DNA from: Streptomyces sp. MS191
Lineage (GTDB): Bacteria > Actinomycetota > Actinomycetes > Streptomycetales > Streptomycetaceae
DNA: 47,578 nt
NCBI RefSeq assembly: GCF_008042125.1
Contig: NZ_RDBI01000066.1
Coordinates: 180,525 to 228,102, forward strand
Reading direction: 5' to 3'
In this document: positions 18,337 through 28,419 of the stretch, piece after piece
Position numbering within the stretch: the first letter of the stretch is position 1
Layout of the letters: each line of letters starts with the position of its first letter
Translations under genes and position numbers: made by a program
The notes under the pieces: generated by a model
What the model saw: the letters and a program-made list of their open reading frames with translations, nothing else
Told to the model about the DNA's origin: nothing
Database searches by the model: none

Positions 18337-18425
18337 CACACGCGGTGACTGGCGTACGGGGAAGCGACCCCGGGGGAGCCGCGCGCGGCAGAACACGCGA
18401 TGCCGCCCGCCTGGGCATCACGGGA
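18337..18425 (+). ncRNA. ZTP (pfl) riboswitch upstream of glyA
   Basis: The leader of glyA contains the two conserved blocks of the ZTP aptamer. The 5' domain has GACTGGCG (18347-18354), a GGGG/CCCC hairpin (18358-18361 with 18368-18371) and GGGGGAGC (18372-18379), closed by CGCGG (18341-18345) with CCGCG (18379-18383). The 3' domain has a CGGCA/TGCCG stem (18386-18390 with 18401-18405) and the terminal GCCTGGGCA (18409-18417). ZTP builds up when 10-formyl-THF is short, and glyA makes methylene-THF, so the pairing is physiologically coherent. Downstream hairpins provide the likely expression platform. Confidence 0.85.
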
Positions 18426-18513
18426 CCGACAAGTCCCCGTGTGATGCCGTCCGCCTCCCGCCTCTTCGGCGGGTGGGCCCTCGACCACAGCACGGGACCC
18501 GATCCGTCCCGTG
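18414..18513 (+). terminator. Riboswitch expression platform hairpins
   Basis: GGCATCAC (18414-18421), whose first bases belong to the aptamer's 3' end, can pair with GTGATGCC (18441-18448), extended by GGGA with TCCC. Forming this stem would break the ligand-binding core. Two more stems follow: 18457-18462 with 18468-18473, and 18491-18498 with 18506-18513. A transcription-termination switch is the simplest reading, though T-tracts are absent. Confidence 0.6.
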
Positions 18514-18571
18514 TCGTGCGCCCCGTCGCGGGGCCGCGCCCGGGACCCGCCGAACGCCCGGAGGAACCGCC

Positions 18572-21101
<2,530 letters not shown>

Positions 21102-21217
21102 CCGAGGACCGGTCGAAGGCCGAGTCCAAGGACCCTGGCCACAGGGGTGGTGCAGGCCGCACACTGGCGGCTGCACCACCATCCGACACCCGCAGCTCGA
21201 CGACGGAGGAGAACGAC

Positions 21218-21808
21218 GTGGGGACCGTAACGCTCGGCGTTTCGATCGCGGTCCCGGAGCCCTACGGCAGCCTGCTCCAGGAGCGGCGCGCCGGCTTCGG
21301 GGATCCGGCCGCGCACGGCATCCCCACGCACGTGACCCTGGTCCCGCCGACCGCCGTGGACGCGGAGCGCCTCCCGCTGATCGAGGCGCACCTCGCCGCC
21401 GTCGCCGCCGACTGCACCCCCTTCGCCATGCGGCTGCGCGGCACCGGAACGTTCCGGCCGCTGTCCCCGGTGGTCTTCGTCAAGCTCACCCAGGGCGTCT
21501 CCGGCTGCAACGCGCTGCAGCAGCGGATCCGGGACGAGGCCGGGCCGCTGGTGCGCGAGCTCCAGTTCCCGTACCACCCGCACGTCACCGTCGCCCACGG
21601 CATCTCCGAGGAGGCGATGGACCGGGCGTTCCGGGAGCTCTCCGGCTACGAGGCGGCCTGGACCTGCCGCTCCTTCGCGCTCTACGAGCAGGGCGCGGAC
21701 GCGGTGTGGCGCAAGCTGCACGCGTACGAGTTCGGCCGGGGCCGCCCGGTCGCCGGCGTCCCGGTCCAGGGGTCCCCGGTCGACACCCCGACGCCCGCGG
21801 CGGGCTGA
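21218..21808 (+). CDS. 2'-5' RNA ligase / cyclic phosphodiesterase family protein
   Basis: GTG 21218 follows GGAGGAGAACGAC, a near-ideal ribosome site. The 196-residue product has the two HxT motifs of the 2H phosphoesterase superfamily: THVTLVPP at about residue 38 and HPHVTVAHG at about residue 125, spaced as in LigT-like proteins. The C-terminal 25 residues are Pro/Gly/Val-rich and probably disordered. Members act on 2',3'-cyclic phosphate RNA ends or related nucleotides; the true substrate is unknown. It lies 116 bases after trpS and may be read from the same transcript. Confidence 0.88.
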   Translation: MGTVTLGVSIAVPEPYGSLLQERRAGFGDPAAHGIPTHVTLVPPTAVDAERLPLIEAHLAAVAADCTPFAMRLRGTGTFRPLSPVVFVKLTQGVSGCNALQQRIRDEAGPLVRELQFPYHPHVTVAHGISEEAMDRAFRELSGYEAAWTCRSFALYEQGADAVWRKLHAYEFGRGRPVAGVPVQGSPVDTPTPAAG

Positions 21809-21843
21809 CCGCCCCGCTCCCGGCCCGGGCCCCCGGCCGCGGG

Positions 21844-22599
21844 TCACACCGGCAGCCGCCGGAACACCGTCCTCGGCACGTGCCGCAGCGCGGACATCAC
21901 CACCCGCAGCGTGCCCGGCACCCACACGGTCTCCGTCCTGCGCCGCAGGCCGAGCTCGATCGCCGTCGCGACCGCCTCCGGGGTGGTCGCGAGCGGCGCC
22001 TCGTCGAGCCCCGCGGTCATCCTCGACCGGACGAAGCCGGGCCGTACGACCATCACGTGCACCCCGGTCCCGTGCATCGCGTCCCCGAGTCCCTGCGCGA
22101 AGGCGTCGAGCCCGGCCTTGGAGGAGCCGTAGATGAAGTTCGCGCGCCGGGCCCGTTCGCCGGCCACCGACGAGAGCACCACCAGCGAGCCGTGCCCCTG
22201 GGCCTGCAGGGCCTGCGCGCAGACCAGGCCGGCGGAGACGGCACCCGTGTAGTTGGTCTGGGCGACCCGGACGGCGGCCGCCGGATCGGCCTCGTCGTGG
22301 GCCTGGTCGCCGAGGATCCCGAAGGCGAGCAGCACCAGGTCGATGTCGCCCTCCGTGAAGATCTTCCCGAGCCGTTCGGCGTGCGAGGCGGTGTCGAGCG
22401 CGTCGAAGGGCACGGTGTGCACCTCCGCGCCGAGCCGGCGCAGCGAGTCGGCCGCGGCCGTGAGCGCGGGGGAGGGGCGCCCGGCCAGCCAGACCGTACG
22501 GACCCGGCGGGTGATCAGCCGGCGGGCGGTGGCGAGGCCGATCTCGGAGGTGCCGCCGAGGAGGAGCAGGGACTGCGGGATGCCGAAGGCGTCCTTCAT
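21844..22599 (-). CDS. dprE2: Decaprenylphosphoryl-2-keto-ribose reductase DprE2
   Basis: The 251-residue short-chain dehydrogenase has the GGTSEIG cofactor loop (residues 15-21), the catalytic Ser (SSVAGERA) and YGSSK with Tyr157 and Lys161. The opening FGIPQSLLLLGGTSEIGLATA and NFIYGSSKAGLDAFAQGLGDA match mycobacterial DprE2, which reduces the 2-keto intermediate to decaprenylphosphoryl-arabinose. AAGGAG precedes the ATG. It lies 22 bases after the dprE1 stop in the same direction, so the pair forms an operon as in mycobacteria. The in vivo product in a mycolate-free actinomycete is inferred. Confidence 0.9.
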   Translation of the reverse strand: MKDAFGIPQSLLLLGGTSEIGLATARRLITRRVRTVWLAGRPSPALTAAADSLRRLGAEVHTVPFDALDTASHAERLGKIFTEGDIDLVLLAFGILGDQAHDEADPAAAVRVAQTNYTGAVSAGLVCAQALQAQGHGSLVVLSSVAGERARRANFIYGSSKAGLDAFAQGLGDAMHGTGVHVMVVRPGFVRSRMTAGLDEAPLATTPEAVATAIELGLRRRTETVWVPGTLRVVMSALRHVPRTVFRRLPV

Positions 22600-22621
22600 G
22601 GAGGGTCTCCTTGGTGCGGGA

Positions 22622-24046
22622 TCACAGCGCCAGACGGCGCGCGAGGTCCGAGGTGAAGACGGAACGCGGGTCGAGGGCGGCCCGCAGCGCCCGGAAGTCG
22701 GCGAGCCGCGGGTACATCGCGTGCAGCACGTCGGGCCGCAGCCGGGAGTCCTTCGCGAGGTAGACCCGGCCGCCGGCCTGCGCCACCTCCTCGTCCAGTT
22801 CGTCGAGGAACGCGCCGAGCCCGGTGATGCCGGCCGGGATGTCGAGCGCGAGCGTCCAGCCGGGCATCGGGAAGGACAGCCAGCCGGGGTCGCCCTCGCC
22901 GAAGCGCTTGAGGACGGCGAGGAACGAGGGGCAGCCGCGGCGCGCGATCCGCCGCACGATCCGGCGCAGGGTCTCCTCGTGGCCGTACCCGACCACGAAC
23001 TGGTACTGGACGAACCCGCCCCGGCCGTAGACGCGGTTCCAGTGCGGGACGCCGTCCAGCGGGTGGAAGAAGGCGGGGATCCGCTGGAGCTCGCCGGTGC
23101 GCCGGCGCGGCGCCCGGCGGTACCAGAGCTCGTTGAAGAGGCCGACGGTGGTGCGCCCGAGGAGCCCCTCGGGCAGGAACGCGGGTGCGGCGGGCAGCCG
23201 TCCCGGGCGGAAGGCGAGGGGCGTGCGGCGGGCCCGGCGGGGGAGCGCGTCGTACGGGGCGTGGTCCCCGCGGGTCAGCACGGAGCGGCCGGTCGCGGCG
23301 CCGCGGGCGAGCAGGTCGATCCAGGCGACGGAGTAGCGGTAGCGGTGGTCGCCGGTGGTGAGCCGGGCCAGCAGGTCGTCGAGGTCGTGGGCGCGTTCGG
23401 TGTCGACCAGGACGTGCGAGGTCTCGACGGGGAGCAGGCGCAGGGTGGCGGAGATGATCACTCCGGTCAGGCCCATGCCGCCCGCGGTGGCGTCGAAGAG
23501 GTCGGTGCCGGGGAGGACGGTGCGGATCCGGCCGTCGGCGGTGAGGAGGTCGAGCGAGGCCACATGGCGGGCGAAGGAGCCCGAGACGTGGTGGTTCTTG
23601 CCGTGGATGTCGGCGCCGATCGCGCCGCCGACGGTGACGTACCGGGTGCCCGGCGTCACGGGCACGAACCAGCCGAGCGGCAGCAGCACCTCCATCAGGC
23701 GGTGCAGGCTCACGCCGGCGTCGCAGACGACGACTCCGGCGTCGGCGTCCACGGCGCGGATGCGGTCCAGGCCGGTCATGTCGAGGACGGAGCCGCCGGC
23801 GTTCTGCGCGGCGTCGCCGTAGGCCCGGCCGAGGCCCCGGGCGATGGAGCCGCGGGCGCCGCAGGAGCGGACCGCCTCGGCGGCCTCCTCGGGCGTGCGG
23901 GGACGGTGCACGCGCGCGAGGGTCGGCGCGGTGCGGCCCCAGCCCGTGAGGGGTTCGTCCGGCTCGTCGGGGGTGCTGACGGGCGCGACGGCGGTGGGGG
24001 GTGCGACGGCGGCGGTACGGGGCTCGGCGTCGGTCTCGGCGGCCAT
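22622..24046 (-). CDS. dprE1: FAD-dependent decaprenylphosphoryl-ribose 2-oxidase DprE1
   Basis: The 474-residue flavoprotein has the FAD-binding VARGLGRAYGDAAQNAGGSVLDMT region (here IARGLGRAYGDAAQNAG), VTVGGAIGADIHGKNHHVSGSF, and the C-terminal domain with NRVYGRGGFVQYQFVV, GWTLALDIP and YLAKDSRLRPDVLHAMYPR. These are close to mycobacterial DprE1. Ala400, in GWTLALDIP, replaces the cysteine of the M. tuberculosis GWNICVDFP segment that benzothiazinones attack. The first 35 residues are Pro/Val/Ala-rich and probably disordered. ATG 24046 has no strong ribosome site. It is divergent from the PAP2-ubiA pair. Confidence 0.9.
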   Translation of the reverse strand: MAAETDAEPRTAAVAPPTAVAPVSTPDEPDEPLTGWGRTAPTLARVHRPRTPEEAAEAVRSCGARGSIARGLGRAYGDAAQNAGGSVLDMTGLDRIRAVDADAGVVVCDAGVSLHRLMEVLLPLGWFVPVTPGTRYVTVGGAIGADIHGKNHHVSGSFARHVASLDLLTADGRIRTVLPGTDLFDATAGGMGLTGVIISATLRLLPVETSHVLVDTERAHDLDDLLARLTTGDHRYRYSVAWIDLLARGAATGRSVLTRGDHAPYDALPRRARRTPLAFRPGRLPAAPAFLPEGLLGRTTVGLFNELWYRRAPRRRTGELQRIPAFFHPLDGVPHWNRVYGRGGFVQYQFVVGYGHEETLRRIVRRIARRGCPSFLAVLKRFGEGDPGWLSFPMPGWTLALDIPAGITGLGAFLDELDEEVAQAGGRVYLAKDSRLRPDVLHAMYPRLADFRALRAALDPRSVFTSDLARRLAL

Positions 24047-24205
24047 GGAGGCGACCGTATCGCCCCACCTGTCTGCTTTGCCGGGATTGCCGTTCGGCTC
24101 GTCGAAATGGGTGATTAAAGGAGTGTCAGGAAAGATTGCCGTGCGGTCGGCGGTCCGCCGGGCCAGAGTCGCCCCGGGTCGACCGAGAACCGGGGAGGCG
24201 AACCC

Positions 24206-24760
24206 ATGCGATACGGGGACTGGTCCGGCGCGGAGCAGCGGCTGCTGCTCCTGCTGCGCGGCTGCGGGCGACGGCCGTCGGTGGCCGCGGTCGCCCGCGC
24301 GCTGTCCTTCGGCGGCGAGCACGGCGCCGTGTGGCTCGCGGCCGGACTGGCCGGCGCCGCCGTGGACCCCGCGCGTCGGACAGGGTGGCTGCGCGGCACG
24401 GCCCTCGTCGGCGCGGCCCATCTGGCCAGCATGGGCGTGAAGCGGGTGGTGCGCCGGCCGCGGCCCGGTGCCGACCGGTTCGCGCCCCTGGTCCGTACGG
24501 CCGGCCGGCACTCCTTCCCCAGCTCCCACGCGAGCTCCGCCGTGGCCGCGGCCGTCGCCTTCGGCGCCCTGCGCCCGGCGGCCCACCGGCTCGCCGCCCC
24601 GGCGGCGACGGCGATGTGCCTCTCCCGCCTGGTCGTCGGCGTCCACTACCCGACGGACGTCGCGGCGGGCGCCGCCCTGGGCGCGGCCACCGCCGCCCTC
24701 GGCCGCCGCTGGCTGCGCGCCCGGCCCGCCCGCACCGGCGGGGGCGGCGTCCGTGGCTGA
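24206..24760 (+). CDS. PAP2-family phosphatase (decaprenylphosphoryl-5-phosphoribose phosphatase candidate)
   Basis: The 184-residue membrane protein carries the three PAP2 motifs: KRVVRRPRPGADRF, PSSHASS and SRLVVGVHYPTDVAAG, with the catalytic histidines in the second and third. GGGGAGG precedes ATG 24206. It overlaps the UbiA gene by eight bases and faces dprE1-dprE2. In mycobacteria the gene next to the UbiA-type DPPR synthase (Rv3807c, beside Rv3806c) is a PAP2 protein thought to remove the 5-phosphate from DPPR; this context suggests the same job here. The N-terminal basic region and about five hydrophobic segments fit. Confidence 0.9.
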   Translation: MRYGDWSGAEQRLLLLLRGCGRRPSVAAVARALSFGGEHGAVWLAAGLAGAAVDPARRTGWLRGTALVGAAHLASMGVKRVVRRPRPGADRFAPLVRTAGRHSFPSSHASSAVAAAVAFGALRPAAHRLAAPAATAMCLSRLVVGVHYPTDVAAGAALGAATAALGRRWLRARPARTGGGGVRG

Positions 24761-25715
24761 GCGCGCGGGAACCGCACTCCTGGACAAGCCCGGTGTCGCG
24801 CGGCAGCGGCAACGGCCGCCGAGACGGACCGGGTTCGCGCTCGTGGGGGGACTCGTGCGGACCGCGCGCCCCCGCCAGTGGGTGAAGAACGTCCTCGTCG
24901 TCGCCGCGCCCGCGGCCGCCGGACAGCTCGTGTCCTGGCACTCGGCCACCCGGCTCGCCCTGGTCTTCGCCCTGTTCACGGCCTCCGCCTCCGCCGTGTA
25001 CCTCGTCAACGACGCCCGCGACGCCGCGGCGGACCGCGCCCACCCCGTGAAGCGCCGCCGCCCGGTCGCCGCGGGACTCGTGCCCGTGCCGCTCGCCTAC
25101 ACGGCGGGCACACTCCTCGGCCTCGGCGCCGCCCTCGCGAGCGCGGTCCTGTGCAACCCCATGACGGCCGTCCTCCTCATCGCCTACCTCGCCATGCAGG
25201 TCGCGTACTGCGTGCGCCTCAAACACGTCCTGGTGGTCGACCTCGCGGTCGTCACCACCGGATTCCTGATGCGGGCCATGATCGGCGGAGTCGCGCTCGG
25301 CATCCCGCTGTCCCGCTGGTTCCTGATCACCACCGGCTTCGGCGCGCTCTTCATGGTCGCCGCGAAGCGGTACTCCGAGGCCGTCCAGCCGGAGGGCGCG
25401 CGGGGCGCGACCCGCGCCCTGCTCACCCAGTACACGACGGGGTACCTGCGCTTCGTGTGGCAGCTGGCCGCGGGCGTCGCGGTCCTCGGTTATTGCCTGT
25501 GGGCGCTGGAGAGCGGCGGCGTCGCCGACGGCGCGCTGCTGCCCTGGCGCCAGCTCTCGATGGTCGCCTTCATCCTGGCCGTGCTGCGTTACGCCGTCTT
25601 CGCCGACCGCGGCGCCGCCGGCGCCCCGGAGGACGTCGTCCTGCGCGACCGGCCGCTCGCGGTCATCGGGCTGGTGTGGGCGGCGATGTACGGGATGGCG
25701 GTCACCGACCTGTGA
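24753..25715 (+). CDS. UbiA-family prenyltransferase (decaprenyl-phosphate phosphoribosyltransferase)
   Basis: The 320-residue polytopic protein begins ARPRQWVKNVLVVAAPAAAGQL after a 30-residue leader and has the diphosphate-binding motif NDARDAAADRAHPVKRRRP, which is characteristic of the Rv3806c-type enzymes that join PRPP and decaprenyl phosphate to make DPPR. Further marks are RLKHVLVVDLAVVTTGFLMRAMIGG and LFMVAAKRYSEA. The GTG start at 24753 lies inside the PAP2 gene, so the two are coupled. With PAP2, DprE1 and DprE2 it completes the route from PRPP to decaprenylphosphoryl-arabinose. Confidence 0.9.
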   Translation: MAERAGTALLDKPGVARQRQRPPRRTGFALVGGLVRTARPRQWVKNVLVVAAPAAAGQLVSWHSATRLALVFALFTASASAVYLVNDARDAAADRAHPVKRRRPVAAGLVPVPLAYTAGTLLGLGAALASAVLCNPMTAVLLIAYLAMQVAYCVRLKHVLVVDLAVVTTGFLMRAMIGGVALGIPLSRWFLITTGFGALFMVAAKRYSEAVQPEGARGATRALLTQYTTGYLRFVWQLAAGVAVLGYCLWALESGGVADGALLPWRQLSMVAFILAVLRYAVFADRGAAGAPEDVVLRDRPLAVIGLVWAAMYGMAVTDL

Positions 25716-25884
25716 GCCGCGCGCCCGTCGTCGGCCTCGGGCCGTGCGCGGCCCGTCCGCCAGGTGCCGGCCCCGTGACGCGCCGGCCCGTGACACACCG
25801 GTGAGAGGCGAGCCTCCGGGTTCACCTCCGCGCGCTCCGACACCCTGTCAGGAATCGGCGCCGGCCCGGCACTCGCCGGCTGTC

Positions 25885-25904
25885 CCGGGTTCCCGGGAAC
25901 CCGG
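25885..25904. promoter_or_regulatory. 20-bp perfect palindrome between ubiA and brkB
   Basis: CCGGGTTCCCGGGAACCCGG is fully self-complementary and lies 48 bases before the BrkB start in a 236-base gap. It could be an operator or part of a terminator for the UbiA transcript. No other gene or site was recognised in the gap. Confidence 0.4.
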
Positions 25905-25951
25905 ACCCCCGTCTTCCGCTCAATCGACGCTCCAAGGGGTACGCGTACGAC

Positions 25952-26854
25952 ATGGACTGGCTGACCAAGCTCCCCGTCATCGGCCCCTGGATCACCAGGC
26001 TCATGCAGACGCATGCCTGGCGCTCCTACGAGACGCTCGACGAGACCCACTGGACCCGGCTCGCCGCCGCCATCACCTTCATCAGCTTCCTCGCGCTCTT
26101 CCCGCTGATCACGGTGGCCGCGGCGGTCGGTGCCGCCCTGCTCAGCACCGAGCAGCTCGACAAGATCCAGGACAAGGTCTCCGAGCAGGTCCCGGGCATC
26201 TCCGACCAGCTGAACCTCGACGGTCTCGTGGCCAACGCGGGCACCGTGGGACTGGTGGCCGGCGCCCTGCTGCTGCTCACCGGCATCGGCTGGATCGGCT
26301 CGATGCGGGAGTGCCTGCGCGCGGTGTGGGGGCTCGACGACCTGGAGGGCAACCCCGTCGTGCGCAAGGGCAAGGACGCGATCGTGCTCCTCGGGCTCGG
26401 CGCCGTCGGGCTCTGCTCGCTCGCCGCGTCCTGGCTCGGCTCCACCGCCGTCGACTGGAGCGCGGACCGGCTGGGCATCTCGCACGGCGGGATCGGCGGC
26501 ATCCTGCTCCAGGCCGCGGCCGTCGCCGTGGCCGCGCTCGCCGACTTCCTCATGCTGCTGTACCTGCTGACGCTGCTGCCGGGCGTCCAGCCGCCGCGCC
26601 GCCGCCTGGTGGTGGCGGCGGTGCTCGGCGCCATCGGGTTCGAGCTGCTGAAGCTGCTCCTCGGCGGCTACATGCGCGGCGTCGCGGCGAAGTCGATGTA
26701 CGGCGCGTTCGGCGTTCCGGTCGCCCTGCTCCTGTGGATCAACTTCACCGCGAAACTGCTGCTGTTCTGCGCCTCCTGGACCGCTACGGGTTCACGCTCT
26801 CGTCCCGGGACTGACGACGACGCACCAGCTCCGGCAGCGGCCAGCGGCGATTGA
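25952..26854 (+). CDS. YihY/BrkB family inner-membrane protein
   Basis: The 300-residue protein has the BrkB layout: an amphipathic start (MDWLTKLPVIGPWITRLMQTH), then LAAAITFISFLALFPLITVAAAVGAALL, LVAGALLLLTGIGWIGSMRECLRAVWG, VVAAVLGAIGFELLKLLLGGYM and the closing GAFGVPVALLLWINFTAKLLLFCASW, about six membrane spans in all. Function in bacteria is unsettled; early claims of RNase BN activity for YihY were withdrawn. The last 24 residues run 71 bases into the convergent DD-carboxypeptidase gene. ATG 25952 was chosen by family N-terminus; the purine-rich site upstream is weak (AAGGGG at a distance). Confidence 0.88.
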   Translation: MDWLTKLPVIGPWITRLMQTHAWRSYETLDETHWTRLAAAITFISFLALFPLITVAAAVGAALLSTEQLDKIQDKVSEQVPGISDQLNLDGLVANAGTVGLVAGALLLLTGIGWIGSMRECLRAVWGLDDLEGNPVVRKGKDAIVLLGLGAVGLCSLAASWLGSTAVDWSADRLGISHGGIGGILLQAAAVAVAALADFLMLLYLLTLLPGVQPPRRRLVVAAVLGAIGFELLKLLLGGYMRGVAAKSMYGAFGVPVALLLWINFTAKLLLFCASWTATGSRSRPGTDDDAPAPAAASGD

Positions 26855-28052
26855 CGAGGAAGGCCGCGCCCGCGAGCAGCACCAGGACCCCGCCGGCCAC
26901 GCCGAGCGCGATCCCGACCCCGCCCGACTTCTCCTGGGCGACGGTCTGGGCGCCGGCCGTGTCCGGCGCGTTCTTGCCGGGGGCGGGCGCCGTGCCGTCC
27001 GGGCCGGCGCCGGAGTCCCCGCCCGTCCCGGTGTCGGCCGACTTCGGCGGCACCAGCTCGCCGACCGGGGTCACCTTGCCGGAGGCCGCGAAGCCCCAGT
27101 CGAGGAGCCGGGCGGTCTCCTTGTAGACCGCGTGCTGCTCCTTGGACGACGGGTTCATCACCGTCACGAGCAGCACTTTGCCGTTGCGTTCCGCGACGCC
27201 TGTGAACGTGGCGCCGGCGTGCGTGGTGTTGCCGTTCTTGACGCCGGCGATGCCCTGGTAGGGCGCGACGCCGAAGTCGCCGGTGAGCAGCCGGTTGGTG
27301 TTCTGGATCTCGAAGCTCTCGCGCTTCTTCCCCGGCTTCTGCTCGCCGGGGAAGGCGGCGCGGGCCGTGGCGCAGTACTCCCGGAAGTCCGCCTTCTGCA
27401 TGCCGCTGCGGGCGATCAGGGTGAGGTCGTACGCGGAGGAGACCTGGCGGGGGGCGTCGTAGCCGTCCGGGGAGACGGCGTACGTGTCGAGCGCCTGGAG
27501 TTCGGCGGCGTGGTCGTTCATGTCGGCCACGGTCTGCGGGATGCCGCCGTTCATGGCGGACAGGACCCGCACGGCGTCGTTGCCCGAGCGAAGGAAGACG
27601 CCGAGCCAGAGGTCGTGCGCCGTGTAGGTCTGCTTCTCCTTGACGCCGACGAGGCTGGAGCCGGCGCCGAGGTCCTTGAGGTCCTCGGGGGTGACGGTGT
27701 GTGTCGTCGTCTTCGGGAACTTCGGCAGGACCGTGTCCGCGAAGAGCATCTTGAGGGTGGAGGCGGGGGGAAGGCGCCAGTGGGAGTTGTGCGCCGCCAG
27801 GATGTCGCCGGTCTCCGCGTCCGCGACGATCCAGGACCGGCCGCTCAGCTCCTTGGGCAGGACCGGGGCGCCCGGGCCGAGCTGGACCTGGGTACCGGGC
27901 CGCCCGAGCAGGGAGCCGCCGACGGTGGACATGACGGCGGGCGGCTTGGGCTGCTGCTCCTCTTTGTCGTCCGCGTGCGCCGGGGCGGCGGCGAGGACGG
28001 GGAGCAGTGCGGCAGTGGTGACCGCCCAAGCGGTCTTCTTTGAAGCAGACAC
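26784..28052 (-). CDS. D-alanyl-D-alanine carboxypeptidase (S11 family), membrane-anchored
   Basis: The 422-residue precursor begins, from GTG 28052, with a signal peptide SASKKTAWAVTTAALLPVLAAAPAHADD, probably cleaved after AHA. The S11 motifs are the catalytic Ser and Lys in PASTLKM, SGN in RSGNDAV, and KNG in VKNGNTTHAG where most family members have KTG. A C-terminal span (GIALGVAGGVLVLLAGAAFLVN) with a basic tail anchors it. It trims the terminal D-Ala of peptidoglycan stem peptides. A Pro/Ala/Gly linker joins the domain to the anchor. No ribosome site is visible before GTG, and a TACGTT lies seven bases upstream, so a leaderless transcript is possible. Longer in-frame starts would spoil the signal peptide. 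Confidence 0.92.
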   Translation of the reverse strand: MSASKKTAWAVTTAALLPVLAAAPAHADDKEEQQPKPPAVMSTVGGSLLGRPGTQVQLGPGAPVLPKELSGRSWIVADAETGDILAAHNSHWRLPPASTLKMLFADTVLPKFPKTTTHTVTPEDLKDLGAGSSLVGVKEKQTYTAHDLWLGVFLRSGNDAVRVLSAMNGGIPQTVADMNDHAAELQALDTYAVSPDGYDAPRQVSSAYDLTLIARSGMQKADFREYCATARAAFPGEQKPGKKRESFEIQNTNRLLTGDFGVAPYQGIAGVKNGNTTHAGATFTGVAERNGKVLLVTVMNPSSKEQHAVYKETARLLDWGFAASGKVTPVGELVPPKSADTGTGGDSGAGPDGTAPAPGKNAPDTAGAQTVAQEKSGGVGIALGVAGGVLVLLAGAAFLVNRRWPLPELVRRRQSRDESVNP

Positions 28053-28161
28053 GGTCGAGAACGTACAGGTACCGATCAGCGAACCGAACCCCGCCAGGCG
28101 GTTCGTCCGGGGGCGTCCACCCGGACGCGGGGTCTGCGGGGCGCCTGGTGATACTGGGGAC

Positions 28162-28407
28162 ATGAAGCTCAGCCGGCCGGTCTCCTGGTTCCTGCTCGCG
28201 TTCGGGGTGTGGAGCTGGTTCATCTGGATCACTTTCGTCAAGAACCTCTGGAACGACGGGAGCGGTCTCGCCTTCGACGACGCGGGCGACCCGACGGCCT
28301 ACTTCTGGGTTCATCTGCTGCTCGCCATCACGTCCTTTGTCTTGGGGACGGTGGTCGGCGTGATCGGGTTGCGTGGGGTGCGCGCATTGCGCCGCGCACA
28401 CGGATAG
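28162..28407 (+). CDS. SCO4848 family small membrane protein
   Basis: The 81-residue protein has two membrane spans: RPVSWFLLAFGVWSWFIWITFVKN and TAYFWVHLLLAITSFVLGTVVGVIGLRG, with an acidic loop (DGSGLAFDDAGDPT) between and a basic C-terminus. This matches the family that carries the name of its S. coelicolor member. The function is unknown. It lies 12 bases before the metallophosphoesterase gene and is probably co-transcribed with it. It is divergent from the DD-carboxypeptidase gene across 109 bases. Confidence 0.9.
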   Translation: MKLSRPVSWFLLAFGVWSWFIWITFVKNLWNDGSGLAFDDAGDPTAYFWVHLLLAITSFVLGTVVGVIGLRGVRALRRAHG

Positions 28408-28419
28408 GAGTCACGGCGC

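Noticed and set aside
25738..25800. Near-repeats of CCGGCCCGTGAC considered as a CRISPR-like or iteron array
   Set aside because: Only two imperfect copies, uneven spacing and GC-biased composition.
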